Counted from the first letter of the stretch, positions 20,491 to 29,297 are shown. The stretch is DNA of 32,763 nt from Fidelibacterota bacterium (GCA_028338895.1 JAOLAV010000010.1:1-32763), one strand, 5' to 3'. Notes: a model not told the origin generated them from the letters alone. Program-made: numbers and translations.

Positions 20491-21510
20491 TTATTCCCAA
20501 CCTGCTTTGTCAAATATTTTTACAGCATCCGTATTATTATCGCCAAGAATAGAAAGTTGCAATTGATCATACTTAAACTTCCCCCAGCTTTTTAGAAGCT
20601 TTGACTTATTTTTTCTAACTTTCAAAGGATACTCATAGTTTTCTTTTGCAAAAACTTCTTGGGAATTTTTACTTGTTAAGAATTCTAAAAATTGAATTGC
20701 TTCTTTTTTATTTTTGGAACTCGCTGTCACTCCTGCACCACTCACATTAATATGAACACCTCTTCCATCTTGATTTGGGAAAAAAACACCTAATTTTTTT
20801 GCAACTTCTTGATCTGTAATATCCGGTGAATTAGACATGACACCAAGGTAATAAGTATTCATAATAGCAATATCAGCTAATCCAGAAGCAACTATACGTG
20901 CTTGATCTCGATCACTTCCTCTTGGAGACCTCGCCATATTTCCGCGAACTGATTTTGCCCAAGAAAGTGCACTGTCACTGCCATTGGCGGCTAAAATAGA
21001 AGCTAACAAAGATTGATTGTAAATATTATTAGAAGAACGGACCGCTATCCTTCCTTTCCATTGTGGTTCAGCAAGGGCCTCATAAGTAGATAAATCCGTT
21101 GGTTTCACTCTGTCTTTCGCATAGACAATGACTCGCGCTCTAACGGTTAAACCAAACCAATTATTATCAGGATCACGCATTAGTTGAGGAACATTTTTTC
21201 TTAAGATTTTAGAGTCTATAGATTGTAGAATACCCATTTTTTTTGCTCGTTCTAAACGTCCTGCATCCACAGTTAGTAAAATATCTGCTGGCGAGTTTTC
21301 CCCTTCCGTCACAAGACGCTGAATTAATTGATCAGCACTACCTTTTACCACATTTACTTTAATACCTGTTTGTTGTGTGAATTTTTTAAATAAAATTTTA
21401 TCAGAATCATAATGACGATGAGAGTAAATATTGATCTCACCTGATAAGATTGAGAATAAAGAGAATATTTTTGTAAGTCGAATCAAGTTGGGAAGGACAT
21501 TTTTTAGCAT
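20491..21510 (-). CDS. Fe(III) ABC transporter substrate-binding protein (FutA/FbpA-like)
   Basis: INIYSHRHYDSDKILFKKFTQQTGIKVNVVKGSADQLIQRLVTEGENSPADILLTVDAGRLERAKKMGILQ...PRGSDRDQARIVASGLADIAIMNTYYLG. Confidence 0.92.
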   Translation of the reverse strand: MLKNVLPNLIRLTKIFSLFSILSGEINIYSHRHYDSDKILFKKFTQQTGIKVNVVKGSADQLIQRLVTEGENSPADILLTVDAGRLERAKKMGILQSIDSKILRKNVPQLMRDPDNNWFGLTVRARVIVYAKDRVKPTDLSTYEALAEPQWKGRIAVRSSNNIYNQSLLASILAANGSDSALSWAKSVRGNMARSPRGSDRDQARIVASGLADIAIMNTYYLGVMSNSPDITDQEVAKKLGVFFPNQDGRGVHINVSGAGVTASSKNKKEAIQFLEFLTSKNSQEVFAKENYEYPLKVRKNKSKLLKSWGKFKYDQLQLSILGDNNTDAVKIFDKAGWE

Positions 21511-21707
21511 AAAAACTCCAAAATTATTTATATTTTTTAAGACAATAGAAGATCTTCAATTTTTAGTATAAAAAAGAAACTCTTATTGATCATACTTTTT
21601 TTAATGTGCTCCCTATATGAAACTAGTATTTAAGGCTTGATATTATCAACATAAATATCTGTAATATTAATCTTTAAAAATACTTTTTCACTTAAAAATA
21701 ATGATAC

Positions 21708-21947
21708 TCAGTTCGCTAGGAGGTTAATCTCTTTTTTGTTTAATATGTTATTTTTATATTCACCGTTCAAGCAAAGAATCATTGCTCTTCCAACATTTAT
21801 ACTATTTGTTGCTGTACCTGGAAAATATTTTAAGACTTAGTATAATATTCCAAAAAATAAATATAAAATATTCATCCATAGTACTTTCGGAGCAACTCGT
21901 CGGCCAACCATTTCAGTGGAGCCAGTTATTATAATTTTATATTTCAT
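21708..21947 (-). pseudogene. Remnant of an NAD(P)-binding epimerase-like protein with large internal deletion and an in-frame stop
   Basis: One frame reads MKYKIIITGSTEMVGRRVAPKVLWMNILYLFFGILY-stop-VLKYFPGTATNSINVGRAMILCLNGEYKNNILNKKEINLLAN-stop. N-terminal GSTxMVG nucleotide-binding start and C-terminal VGRAMI...ILNKKEI resemble the two ends of this family, with the middle missing. Confidence 0.65.
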
Positions 21948-21961
21948 GGGATGACTTTTTT

Positions 21962-22246
21962 TTATTGAATTAAAAATTTAAATAATGCATTTAGAATAAA
22001 AATATTACACATTATCATAAAAACAAAAAAGCCTCGATTAGTCGAGGCAGTATTCGCACTCACATCTAAAAAGGTTAATTGATTGTCATTTGCGTAAAGA
22101 TAAATCAAGGCAGTAAATGCTTCAATGCCTGTGAGGTCACTTATACCAGAGTTACTAGCATTAAGCTCAGTGATAACCACTACTGTTGCTGTTAAGACCA
22201 AACCATCTAAAACATCATCATGTCCTAAGTCGATTAGTTTTGTTTT
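21962..22246 (-). pseudogene. Remnant of a BspA/internalin-like leucine-rich-repeat protein
   Basis: Frame upstream of the listed ORF continues as LIDLGHDDVLDGL before VLTATVVVITELNASNSGISDLTGIEAFTALIYLYANDNQLTFLDVSANTA. There is only about one repeat unit before the frame runs into a terminator hairpin. Confidence 0.65.
22016..22048 (-). terminator. Rho-independent terminator
   Basis: Minus strand GCCTCGA-CTAA-TCGAGGC followed by TTTTTTGTTTTT; perfect 7-bp GC-rich stem. Confidence 0.85.
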
Positions 22247-22273
22247 AAGAATATAATTCTACAACTAGAATTC

Positions 22274-22302
22274 ATAAAAAAAGATAAAAAAAGATAAAAA
22301 AG
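22274..22302. repeat. 10-bp tandem repeat ATAAAAAAAG (about 2.9 copies), helically phased A-tracts
   Basis: ATAAAAAAAG ATAAAAAAAG ATAAAAAAG read directly. Confidence 0.8.
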
Positions 22303-22319
22303 TGTGCTTTTTCAAGAAG

Positions 22320-22333
22320 GTGATTGCAATCAC
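22320..22333. promoter_or_regulatory. Perfect 14-bp palindrome resembling CRP/FNR-family operator geometry
   Basis: GTGATTGCAATCAC; contains GTGA-N6-TCAC and TGAT-N4-ATCA. Confidence 0.4.
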
Positions 22334-22499
22334 ACAATGTCAATAAAAAGAGATTAAAGTAGGTTTAAATACGTTATTTATGTTGAATTTTTAATTTGCT
22401 AAAATAAAAGAAAAAATATGGATTTTTTATGTTTGGGATTCTAAGATGTTTTCTGAAAGAATCTCTAAACAATTAAAGCTAATTTTATACTTTAGAAAT

Positions 22500-22522
22500 A
22501 AAAAAAGGAGCAACAATGCTCC
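22500..22522 (-). terminator. Rho-independent terminator downstream of the tRNA-Leu/tRNA-Cys unit
   Basis: Minus strand GGAGCA-TTGT-TGCTCC followed by TTTTTTT. Confidence 0.85.
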
Positions 22523-22535
22523 TTTTCTTTACAAG

Positions 22536-22619
22536 TACCCGGGGCCGGACTCGAACCGGCACGTCCTTACGGACAATGGATTTTAAGTCCATAGTGTCTA
22601 CCAATTCCACCACCCGGGC
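22536..22619 (-). tRNA. tRNA-Leu (anticodon TAA)
   Basis: GCCCGGGTGGTGGAATTGGTAGACAC...ATGGACTTAAAATCCAT...long variable arm GTCCGTAAGGAC...GCCGGTTCGAGTCCGGCCCCGGGTA. Confidence 0.95.
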
Positions 22620-22628
22620 AAATTCACG

Positions 22629-22702
22629 AGGCGTCGGCCGGATTCGAACCGGCGAATGACAGTTTTGCAAACTGGTCCCTTAAACCACTTGGGTACGACG
22701 CC
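22629..22702 (-). tRNA. tRNA-Cys (anticodon GCA)
   Basis: GGCGTCGTACCCAAGTGGTTTAAGGGACCAGTTTGCAAAACTGTCATTCGCCGGTTCGAATCCGGCCGACGCCT; anticodon loop TTGCAAA. Confidence 0.93.
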
Positions 22703-22795
22703 ATAAAATTGGTAAAAGTATTATCTAAATTTATAACATGTTTTCGTTCTAACAATTCCGTTTTTTTGAATTAATTATTAATTATAAGTTAAGAT

Positions 22796-23026
22796 ATGAA
22801 TATTAAACGTCTAAATTTATATAAACGACTTCGGGACTTTAAAGTACCGGGTACCGTCCTTGATAATATTTTTTCTGAAGAAGAATCGGCTGCAGTACTT
22901 ATAGAGGCATTTAATGCTCTAATTAAAGATGGTTTCAATGATGACCTTGCAGCAGAAGAAATATCGAAAATGATTTTTAAAGAACTTGATCTAGATCCAG
23001 ATCATTTTATTGATGAGGAAAAATAG
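22796..23026 (+). CDS. Small conserved-looking hypothetical protein (76 aa, acidic C-terminus)
   Basis: Intact ORF from ATG, balanced composition MNIKRLNLYKRLRDFKVPGTVLDNIFSEEESAAVLIEAFNALIKDGFNDDLAAEEISKMIFKELDLDPDHFIDEEK; not antisense to a known gene except for a 3' overlap. Confidence 0.65.
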   Translation: MNIKRLNLYKRLRDFKVPGTVLDNIFSEEESAAVLIEAFNALIKDGFNDDLAAEEISKMIFKELDLDPDHFIDEEK

Positions 23027-23382
23027 TTTTTGCTAAAGTTTGGTTTTTTTTCAATCACAAAATCAAATTCAACTTCAAAGGGTGTTAATGATTCTTGTCG
23101 AAGAGAGTCTATTTTGGGTAAATGTCTAATTGCAGCATGATATCCAGTTAATTCTTCATCAAGACTATCCATTACAACTTCAGATAAATAAACTGTTTTA
23201 TTTCTTAAATATCCTTCTCTGACATCTAACCATAGAGTCGGACTGTCTTTCATTTTACTTTCGACTATAAGTAAGTGATTTTCTACAAATTGACTTAAAA
23301 CATCTGGTTCTCTGCTGATCAGATTACTTTCCAAAAAATATACTATTGCAAAGAAAAAAAGGTTTCTACAGTTTTTGAACAT
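23002..23382 (-). CDS. Hypothetical exported protein
   Basis: 126 aa ORF with hydrophobic N-terminus, overlapping the 3' end of the pepF-like gene by 17 nt (operon-like). Confidence 0.55.
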   Translation of the reverse strand: MFKNCRNLFFFAIVYFLESNLISREPDVLSQFVENHLLIVESKMKDSPTLWLDVREGYLRNKTVYLSEVVMDSLDEELTGYHAAIRHLPKIDSLRQESLTPFEVEFDFVIEKKPNFSKNYFSSSIK

Positions 23383-25057
23383 CTATTGATTCGAGCCAAT
23401 TTTTAACATTTTTGACAACAGACTCTAAACATCCATCATCAAAAGGTGATTTAAGTTTTGCTAGATCAACTAGTTTAGTAAAAGAAAGACTCCCCCCAGC
23501 TTTACAAAGTCTAAGGTAATCTTCCCAAGCCTCTTCTCTATTCTCTTCACTTTTTGCCCAGAATTGAAATGCACACGTTTGAGCAAGGGTATAATCTATA
23601 TAATAAAAAGGCATCTGATAAATGTGTAGCTGCCCTTGCCAGATACCACCTGATTTAGGAAAATCTAATTCATCATAGTCCCTGTTTGGTAAATATTTAG
23701 ATTCTAGCTCTAGCCACTTTTGGTTTCTTTCTTTTGGAGTCGCATTTACATTCTCATAGACCCAATGTTGAAAATGATCAACACATGCTCCATATGGTAA
23801 GAAAGATAAACTTCCTGAAATATGTTTGTATTTAAAACGTTCCGTTTCTTCTTTGAAAAATTTATCCATCCAAGGCCATGTAAAAAATTCCATACTCATA
23901 GAATGTATTTCAGCTGCTTCCATTGTTGGCCATAGATAAGAGACTAATGGTTGATGACGACTAGAATAGCATTGAAAAGCATGACCTGCTTCGTGCGTTA
24001 ACACTGTAATGTCATGATCCGTTCCATTAAAATTTGAAAAGATATAAGGTCTGTCGTATTTAGGAAATGAAGTGCAAAACCCACCTGGTCTTTTGCCATC
24101 TCTATTCACTAAATCCATTAAATCTTCATTTACCATCATGTCAAAGAACTCCCCTGTTTCGGAAGAAAGCTCATGATACATTTCCTGTGCTTTTTTAACA
24201 AGTTCTTCTGGCGTTCCTTTGGGAGTTGGATCTCCATCTTTAAAATTAATTCCATCGTAAAAATAAAGTGCATCAAGACCAAGGATATCTTTTTTCTTTT
24301 TTTGAATTTCACCAACGATTGGTACAACGTGATCAACAATTTGTTTTCTAAAATTAGAAACCTCTTTGGGACCATAGTCAGAACGACCCATTCTGTAATA
24401 GCCTAACTCTATAAAATTATCATATCCTAATGTAGTGGCTATTTGATGACGCACCTTTACCAATTTATCATAAATAAGATCCAAGTCATTTGAGTTATGT
24501 TCAAACCATTTAAATCGAGCTTGATATGATTTTTTTCTTGTTTCTCGATCTTGGTTTGAGTGAAAAGGTCCTAAACCAGCAAGATTATATGATTTACCTT
24601 CAAAATCAATTTTAGCACCTGCGGTTAACTTCGTGTATTCATTACAAAGATCCGTTTCTTTATTTAATAGATCTTTGATACTTGGATCAAATATTTTCAG
24701 GTCTAATTCAATTTTTTCTATAAATGTTTTTCCCCACTTTTTTGTTAATTTTTCTTTAAATGGTGAACTATTTATAGCTTTATCTAATTTATTGAAGATT
24801 TCTTGCATATCAGGACTAATCTGATCATAATATTCTTTTTCTTCTTTCGCTTTTTGATCATTGATATTTCTACTAAAATTTAAATCAGCAATAGATTCGT
24901 ATGTCTGATATTCTCGACTAAGCTGATCAACATCTTTTAAAATTTTTATTTGTTCTTCAAACTGATCTGTTTTTGAAAACTCGTCGACCCAAGTTTGCAT
25001 AATTTTTCTTTTTTCGGATACGTCGATCCTCTCATAGTGCATGTCGTGGTATTTCAT
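23366..25057 (-). CDS. pepF: M3 family oligoendopeptidase
   Basis: HEAGHAFQ zinc motif, FSNFNGTDHDITVLTHEAGHAF, YVNVNATPKER-like region, C-terminal YIDYTLAQTCAFQFW. Confidence 0.92.
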   Translation of the reverse strand: MKYHDMHYERIDVSEKRKIMQTWVDEFSKTDQFEEQIKILKDVDQLSREYQTYESIADLNFSRNINDQKAKEEKEYYDQISPDMQEIFNKLDKAINSSPFKEKLTKKWGKTFIEKIELDLKIFDPSIKDLLNKETDLCNEYTKLTAGAKIDFEGKSYNLAGLGPFHSNQDRETRKKSYQARFKWFEHNSNDLDLIYDKLVKVRHQIATTLGYDNFIELGYYRMGRSDYGPKEVSNFRKQIVDHVVPIVGEIQKKKKDILGLDALYFYDGINFKDGDPTPKGTPEELVKKAQEMYHELSSETGEFFDMMVNEDLMDLVNRDGKRPGGFCTSFPKYDRPYIFSNFNGTDHDITVLTHEAGHAFQCYSSRHQPLVSYLWPTMEAAEIHSMSMEFFTWPWMDKFFKEETERFKYKHISGSLSFLPYGACVDHFQHWVYENVNATPKERNQKWLELESKYLPNRDYDELDFPKSGGIWQGQLHIYQMPFYYIDYTLAQTCAFQFWAKSEENREEAWEDYLRLCKAGGSLSFTKLVDLAKLKSPFDDGCLESVVKNVKNWLESIDVQKL

Positions 25058-25091
25058 TAAATAATCTTTTTATTAAACAATTATAAATTTA

Positions 25092-25967
25092 TTATTTGTT
25101 CAAAGAAATTCGTTTTTTCTTTCTTTCTTCCCTTCCAGCAGGATCAGGTTGAGGAATAGCTCGCAGTAATTCTTTCGTATAATCATGTTCCGGTTTGTTG
25201 AATATATTATCTGTTTTATTGATCTCTACCAATTCACCGGCATACATGACTCCAACTCTATTTGAGATGTGCTTAACAACAGATAAATCATGAGCAATGA
25301 AAATAATTGAAAGATTTAGTTCTTCTTGAAGATCCATCATTAAATTAATAATTTGAGCTTGAATAGAGACATCTAGTGCAGAAACAGACTCATCTGCTAT
25401 AATAACTTTAGGGTCCGTTGCTAAAGAACGCGCTATTGCAATTCTTTGCCTCTGCCCACCTGAAAATTCATGTGGGTATCTATTTGATTGTTCAATCGTA
25501 AGTCCGACTTTATCGAGTAGCCATTCAACCTTCTCTTTTTTTTCATTTTGACTAAATGATGTATTTATATCAAGAGGCTCTTGAATAATATCTTTAACTA
25601 GCATTCGAGGGTTTAAAGAAGAATAAGGATCCTGAAAGATCATTTGAATATGCTTTCTGTATGGTTTTATTTTTTTTCTAGATAAATGTAGAAACTCAAC
25701 TTCTTCGGATTCAAGTACAAGTGAAACATTACCAGAGATTTGAACTTCAGGAGAAGTCAAACGAAGTACATTCAATATAGCATTGCCAAGTGTTGACTTA
25801 CCCGATCCTGACTCTCCTACTATTCCGAGTGTTTCTCCTTTTATTAAGTCAAAGCTCACATTTTTCACAGCATGAACAGATCCAACTTTTCTTTGCAAAA
25901 TACCACCAAAGAAAGGAAAGTCTACAGTCAGACCCCTAACTCTTAATATTGGTTTTTCTTTACTCAT
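25092..25967 (-). CDS. Peptide ABC transporter ATP-binding protein (DppF/OppF type)
   Basis: GESGSGKSTLGNAIL, MIFQDPYSSLNPRM, EFSGGQRQRIAIARSLATDPKVIIADESVSALDVSIQAQI, FIAHDLSVVKHISNRV. Confidence 0.95.
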   Translation of the reverse strand: MSKEKPILRVRGLTVDFPFFGGILQRKVGSVHAVKNVSFDLIKGETLGIVGESGSGKSTLGNAILNVLRLTSPEVQISGNVSLVLESEEVEFLHLSRKKIKPYRKHIQMIFQDPYSSLNPRMLVKDIIQEPLDINTSFSQNEKKEKVEWLLDKVGLTIEQSNRYPHEFSGGQRQRIAIARSLATDPKVIIADESVSALDVSIQAQIINLMMDLQEELNLSIIFIAHDLSVVKHISNRVGVMYAGELVEINKTDNIFNKPEHDYTKELLRAIPQPDPAGREERKKKRISLNK

Positions 25968-26952
25968 TTTTCAAGATATCCAAATTTATCCTTACAAAGT
26001 GGTCTTTTTCTATTTCTACTAATTCAGGCTCAACTTTTGTCCCACCACAAGCACATTCATCGGGATCAAATCTGGAACAAAGTTTACATTGGTCCCCTAA
26101 CTCTAAAATTGAAGGCACCATTCCTTTCAATGTTTTTAAACGCTTCAAAGAACTATCCATTTTAGGAATAGATTCCATTAATGCTTTAGTATAGGGATGT
26201 ATTGGATTCTTGAATAATTCATGAACGGTTGCAATTTCATGTATCACTCCGCCGTACATAACAATTACTCGATCACATGTTTCTGCAATGACAGCAAGAT
26301 CATGTGTGATAAGTAAAATGGCTGCATCCTTTCTTTTATCTTTGAGATCCATCATTAGATCTAGTATCTGAGCTTGAATTGTTACATCAAGTGCTGTTGT
26401 TGGCTCATCGGCAATTAATAAAGCCGGGTTACACTGAAGAGACATAGCAATCATTATACGCTGTCTCATACCACCCGAAAATTCATGAGGATAATTATAG
26501 ATTCTTCTTTCTGGCTCAGGGATGCCTACGGCCTTTAACATTTCAATACTTTTCAATGTAGCTTCTTCTTTACTAAGACCATCATGTTTAATGAGGATTT
26601 CATTCATTTGAGTTTGTATTCTTAAAACAGGATTCAATGAAGTCATAGGTTCTTGGAATATCATAGAGATATGTTTACCTCTATAATGTCTCATTTCATC
26701 GTAGCTGAGATCTAGTAAGTTTTTGCCATTATAATGAATTTCACCACTAACAATCTCACCAGGAGGATTTGGGATAAGTCTATTGATGGATAGAGAAGTA
26801 ACCGATTTACCGGATCCAGATTCACCAACAATTCCAAGGACCTCGTCTTTATAAATATCAAAAGAGACGTCATTAACAGCTTTAACAGTTCCTGCTTCAG
26901 TATAAAAAAAGGTTTTTAAATTCTTTATTTCAAAAAGTTTATTTTTACTCAT
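25960..26952 (-). CDS. Peptide ABC transporter ATP-binding protein (DppD/OppD type)
   Basis: GESGSGKSVTSLSINRLIPNPPGEI, ISMIFQEPMTSLNPVLRI, FSGGMRQRIMIAMSLQCNPALLIADEPTTALDVTIQAQI, C-terminal Cys cluster CKLCSRFDPDECACG. Confidence 0.95.
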   Translation of the reverse strand: MSKNKLFEIKNLKTFFYTEAGTVKAVNDVSFDIYKDEVLGIVGESGSGKSVTSLSINRLIPNPPGEIVSGEIHYNGKNLLDLSYDEMRHYRGKHISMIFQEPMTSLNPVLRIQTQMNEILIKHDGLSKEEATLKSIEMLKAVGIPEPERRIYNYPHEFSGGMRQRIMIAMSLQCNPALLIADEPTTALDVTIQAQILDLMMDLKDKRKDAAILLITHDLAVIAETCDRVIVMYGGVIHEIATVHELFKNPIHPYTKALMESIPKMDSSLKRLKTLKGMVPSILELGDQCKLCSRFDPDECACGGTKVEPELVEIEKDHFVRINLDILKNE

Positions 26953-27998
26953 CTTAATCTCGAATACACTTTAGGATCAAAAGCTTCTCTTACACCTTCT
27001 CCAATAAAGACAATAGATAGTAACGTTAAAAACTGAGCAGCAACTGGAGAAAAGACCATCCACCACTTACTAATATTTTGCAATCCAACATCTAACATCT
27101 GTCCCCATGATGGAGTTGGAGGTGCTAGCCCAAACCCAAGATAATCAAGGCCGACTAAAGCCGAAATTCCTGCAACAACTGAAAAAGGGAAATAGGTTAT
27201 AACAGGAACTAAAGAATTAGGGAGAATATGTTTGAACATAACTTTAAAATCTGATTGTCCCATACTTAATGCTGCAGCGACATAATCTTTTGATTTTTCA
27301 CGATAAAACTCAGCACGCATTAGATAGGTCATACTTATCCAATTAACGAGTGTATAAATTCCGATCAACAGAAAAAATGAAGGTTTTAGTATTGAGGAAA
27401 TAATGATAATTACAAACAACATTGGAAGACTAGACCAAATTTCAATGAGTCTTTGAAAAAAGAGATCGAATTTGCCCCCGTAATACCCCATGCAACCACC
27501 TATCAATATTCCAAATACGTAATTAAGGACCGTTAATAATAATGCAAAGGAAATTGAAATATTAAAAGCATAGCATAACCGAGCAAAAACATCTCGACCT
27601 GTATTATCCGTACCAAGCCAGTGTTTTGATGAAGGAGATTCATACATTTTATTACCTTCAGATGTAATATCCTCAAATGGTGAATATGGGTATAGAGGCA
27701 TAATGAGCCAATTACCTGAATCTTCATCAGAAAAGCTTTGTTTTAGAATTCTATATTTAGCTTCACCTGGAACATCTTGCCCAAAGGTTTTACCAGGAAT
27801 ATAACCACTTAAAATAGGGAAATAATAATCACTGTCATATTTTACGATGAGTGCCTTATTATTGATAATAACTGGTAGAAGAAAAGATAAGATGTAAAAA
27901 GTAGAAAGAATAATTAAAGAATAATAACCTCTTCTGAGAGATTTAAATTTTTGCCATCTTTTCTGAAATATTGAAGTGTTTTTTTCTTTATCAATCAT
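26949..27998 (-). CDS. Peptide ABC transporter permease (YejE/OppC-like)
   Basis: Long periplasmic insert YDSDYYFPILSGYIPGKTFGQDVPGEAKYRILKQ...NWLIMPLYPYSPFE, then HWLGTDNTGRDVFARLCYAFNISISFA and GQSDFKVMFKHILPNSLVPVI. Confidence 0.92.
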   Translation of the reverse strand: MIDKEKNTSIFQKRWQKFKSLRRGYYSLIILSTFYILSFLLPVIINNKALIVKYDSDYYFPILSGYIPGKTFGQDVPGEAKYRILKQSFSDEDSGNWLIMPLYPYSPFEDITSEGNKMYESPSSKHWLGTDNTGRDVFARLCYAFNISISFALLLTVLNYVFGILIGGCMGYYGGKFDLFFQRLIEIWSSLPMLFVIIIISSILKPSFFLLIGIYTLVNWISMTYLMRAEFYREKSKDYVAAALSMGQSDFKVMFKHILPNSLVPVITYFPFSVVAGISALVGLDYLGFGLAPPTPSWGQMLDVGLQNISKWWMVFSPVAAQFLTLLSIVFIGEGVREAFDPKVYSRLR

Positions 27999-28007
27999 AA
28001 AGTGATA

Positions 28008-29297
28008 TTATTTAAATCTTATTCTAGGATCTACAAGCGCAAGAGCTAGATCTGAAATGATATTACCGATTAGCCGTAATAAAACGACGATAACTAAAAA
28101 CCCTAGCGTAATGGGATAATCTCTCGATAGAATTGCCTCATAGGCCAGTCGACCAAAGCCGTCAATATTAAACATTCTCTCTATAAAGTAAGACCCTGCA
28201 ATCACAACACCCAGTATATGGCCAATACCTGATGCTATTGGTATCAAACTATTTCTCATTGCATGCAACCAAATAACTCTTTTTTCACTTAAACCCTTAG
28301 CAAATGCAGTTCTAATATAATCCTGGCTTAAATTCTCCATTAGACTGTTTTTCATAAGTACAGTCATCGTAGCAAAGCTTCCAATCGTCCAAGCGATGAC
28401 AGGTAGAATCATATGATGAATTTGGTCTATAATTTTTTGAAAAGGCGTTAAGGTATCCCATATTTCAGAAGGACTTCGAAAGCCACCAAGAGGGAAAATA
28501 TCTAAAAAGCTCCCACCTCCAAATAATACGAGGAGAACACCTCCTAATGCCCATCCAGGAATTGAGTATGCGATAAAGATAGCAACACTCGAACCGAAGT
28601 CGAATACAGAACCATGGCTCAATGCTTTTCGAATGCCTAGAGGGATACAAATTAAATAAGAAATTAAAATACCCGTTAAACCAAAGAATAAAGAGATTTT
28701 GAATCGAGGTTTCATCACTTCAGTGACTGGCTGTAAGTATGTGTATGACTTTCCTAAATTACCAGTTAGGATCCCTGAAAATTCTTTTTGAAAGATGACT
28801 CCATTCAGCCCTCCATTCTTGTCTATCTCTTCAACTTTTGCATGCCAGAGAGATTTAGTGCTTTGATTTTTCTCTGTAACAATTAGCTTATTACCTTCTA
28901 GAAGAGAAATATCGACTTTCCAAATTTGTCCATCTTTTTTACCAACTCTTTTTTCAAAAGATGACTGATTAACTGGAATAGTAAAATCTCGATGTTTTAT
29001 TTCTCTTGGCCATACACCTAACCAAATTAAGTACCGCTGATAAATAGGTTTATCAAAACCATAAAATCTTTCTAATTCTTTTAAAGCTTCGGGAGGTAGT
29101 GACATACCTTCATCAGTAATAGAGGACGAAGAACCTCCTCCTCCTTCAACACCTAATGCACCACCCATTTGCATTTGAAGCATTATTTGCTCAATTGGAC
29201 CACCTGGCGCCATCTGTAAAATAATAAAAACTAAAACAGTAGATCCCAAGAAGGTTGGAATCATAAGTAATAATCTTCTTAAAAAATAAGTGGCCAT
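28008..29297 (-). CDS. Peptide ABC transporter permease (YejB/OppB-like)
   Basis: MATYFLRRLLLMIPTFLGSTVLVFIILQMAPGGPIEQIMLQMQ; TVLMKNSLMENLSQDYIRTAFAKGLSEKRVIWLHAMRNSLIPI. Confidence 0.93.
   Translation of the reverse strand: MATYFLRRLLLMIPTFLGSTVLVFIILQMAPGGPIEQIMLQMQMGGALGVEGGGGSSSSITDEGMSLPPEALKELERFYGFDKPIYQRYLIWLGVWPREIKHRDFTIPVNQSSFEKRVGKKDGQIWKVDISLLEGNKLIVTEKNQSTKSLWHAKVEEIDKNGGLNGVIFQKEFSGILTGNLGKSYTYLQPVTEVMKPRFKISLFFGLTGILISYLICIPLGIRKALSHGSVFDFGSSVAIFIAYSIPGWALGGVLLVLFGGGSFLDIFPLGGFRSPSEIWDTLTPFQKIIDQIHHMILPVIAWTIGSFATMTVLMKNSLMENLSQDYIRTAFAKGLSEKRVIWLHAMRNSLIPIASGIGHILGVVIAGSYFIERMFNIDGFGRLAYEAILSRDYPITLGFLVIVVLLRLIGNIISDLALALVDPRIRFK

Noticed and set aside
21548-21557. GAAGATCTTC palindrome upstream of the iron-binding protein gene
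   Set aside because: Only 10 bp and no matching second site; expected by chance at this scale.
22485-22670. Minus-strand 61-aa ORF
   Set aside because: Lies across tRNA-Leu and part of tRNA-Cys; the peptide is translated tRNA sequence.
24136-24824. ORFs on both strands inside pepF
   Set aside because: Fully contained in a clear M3 peptidase gene, with low-complexity content.
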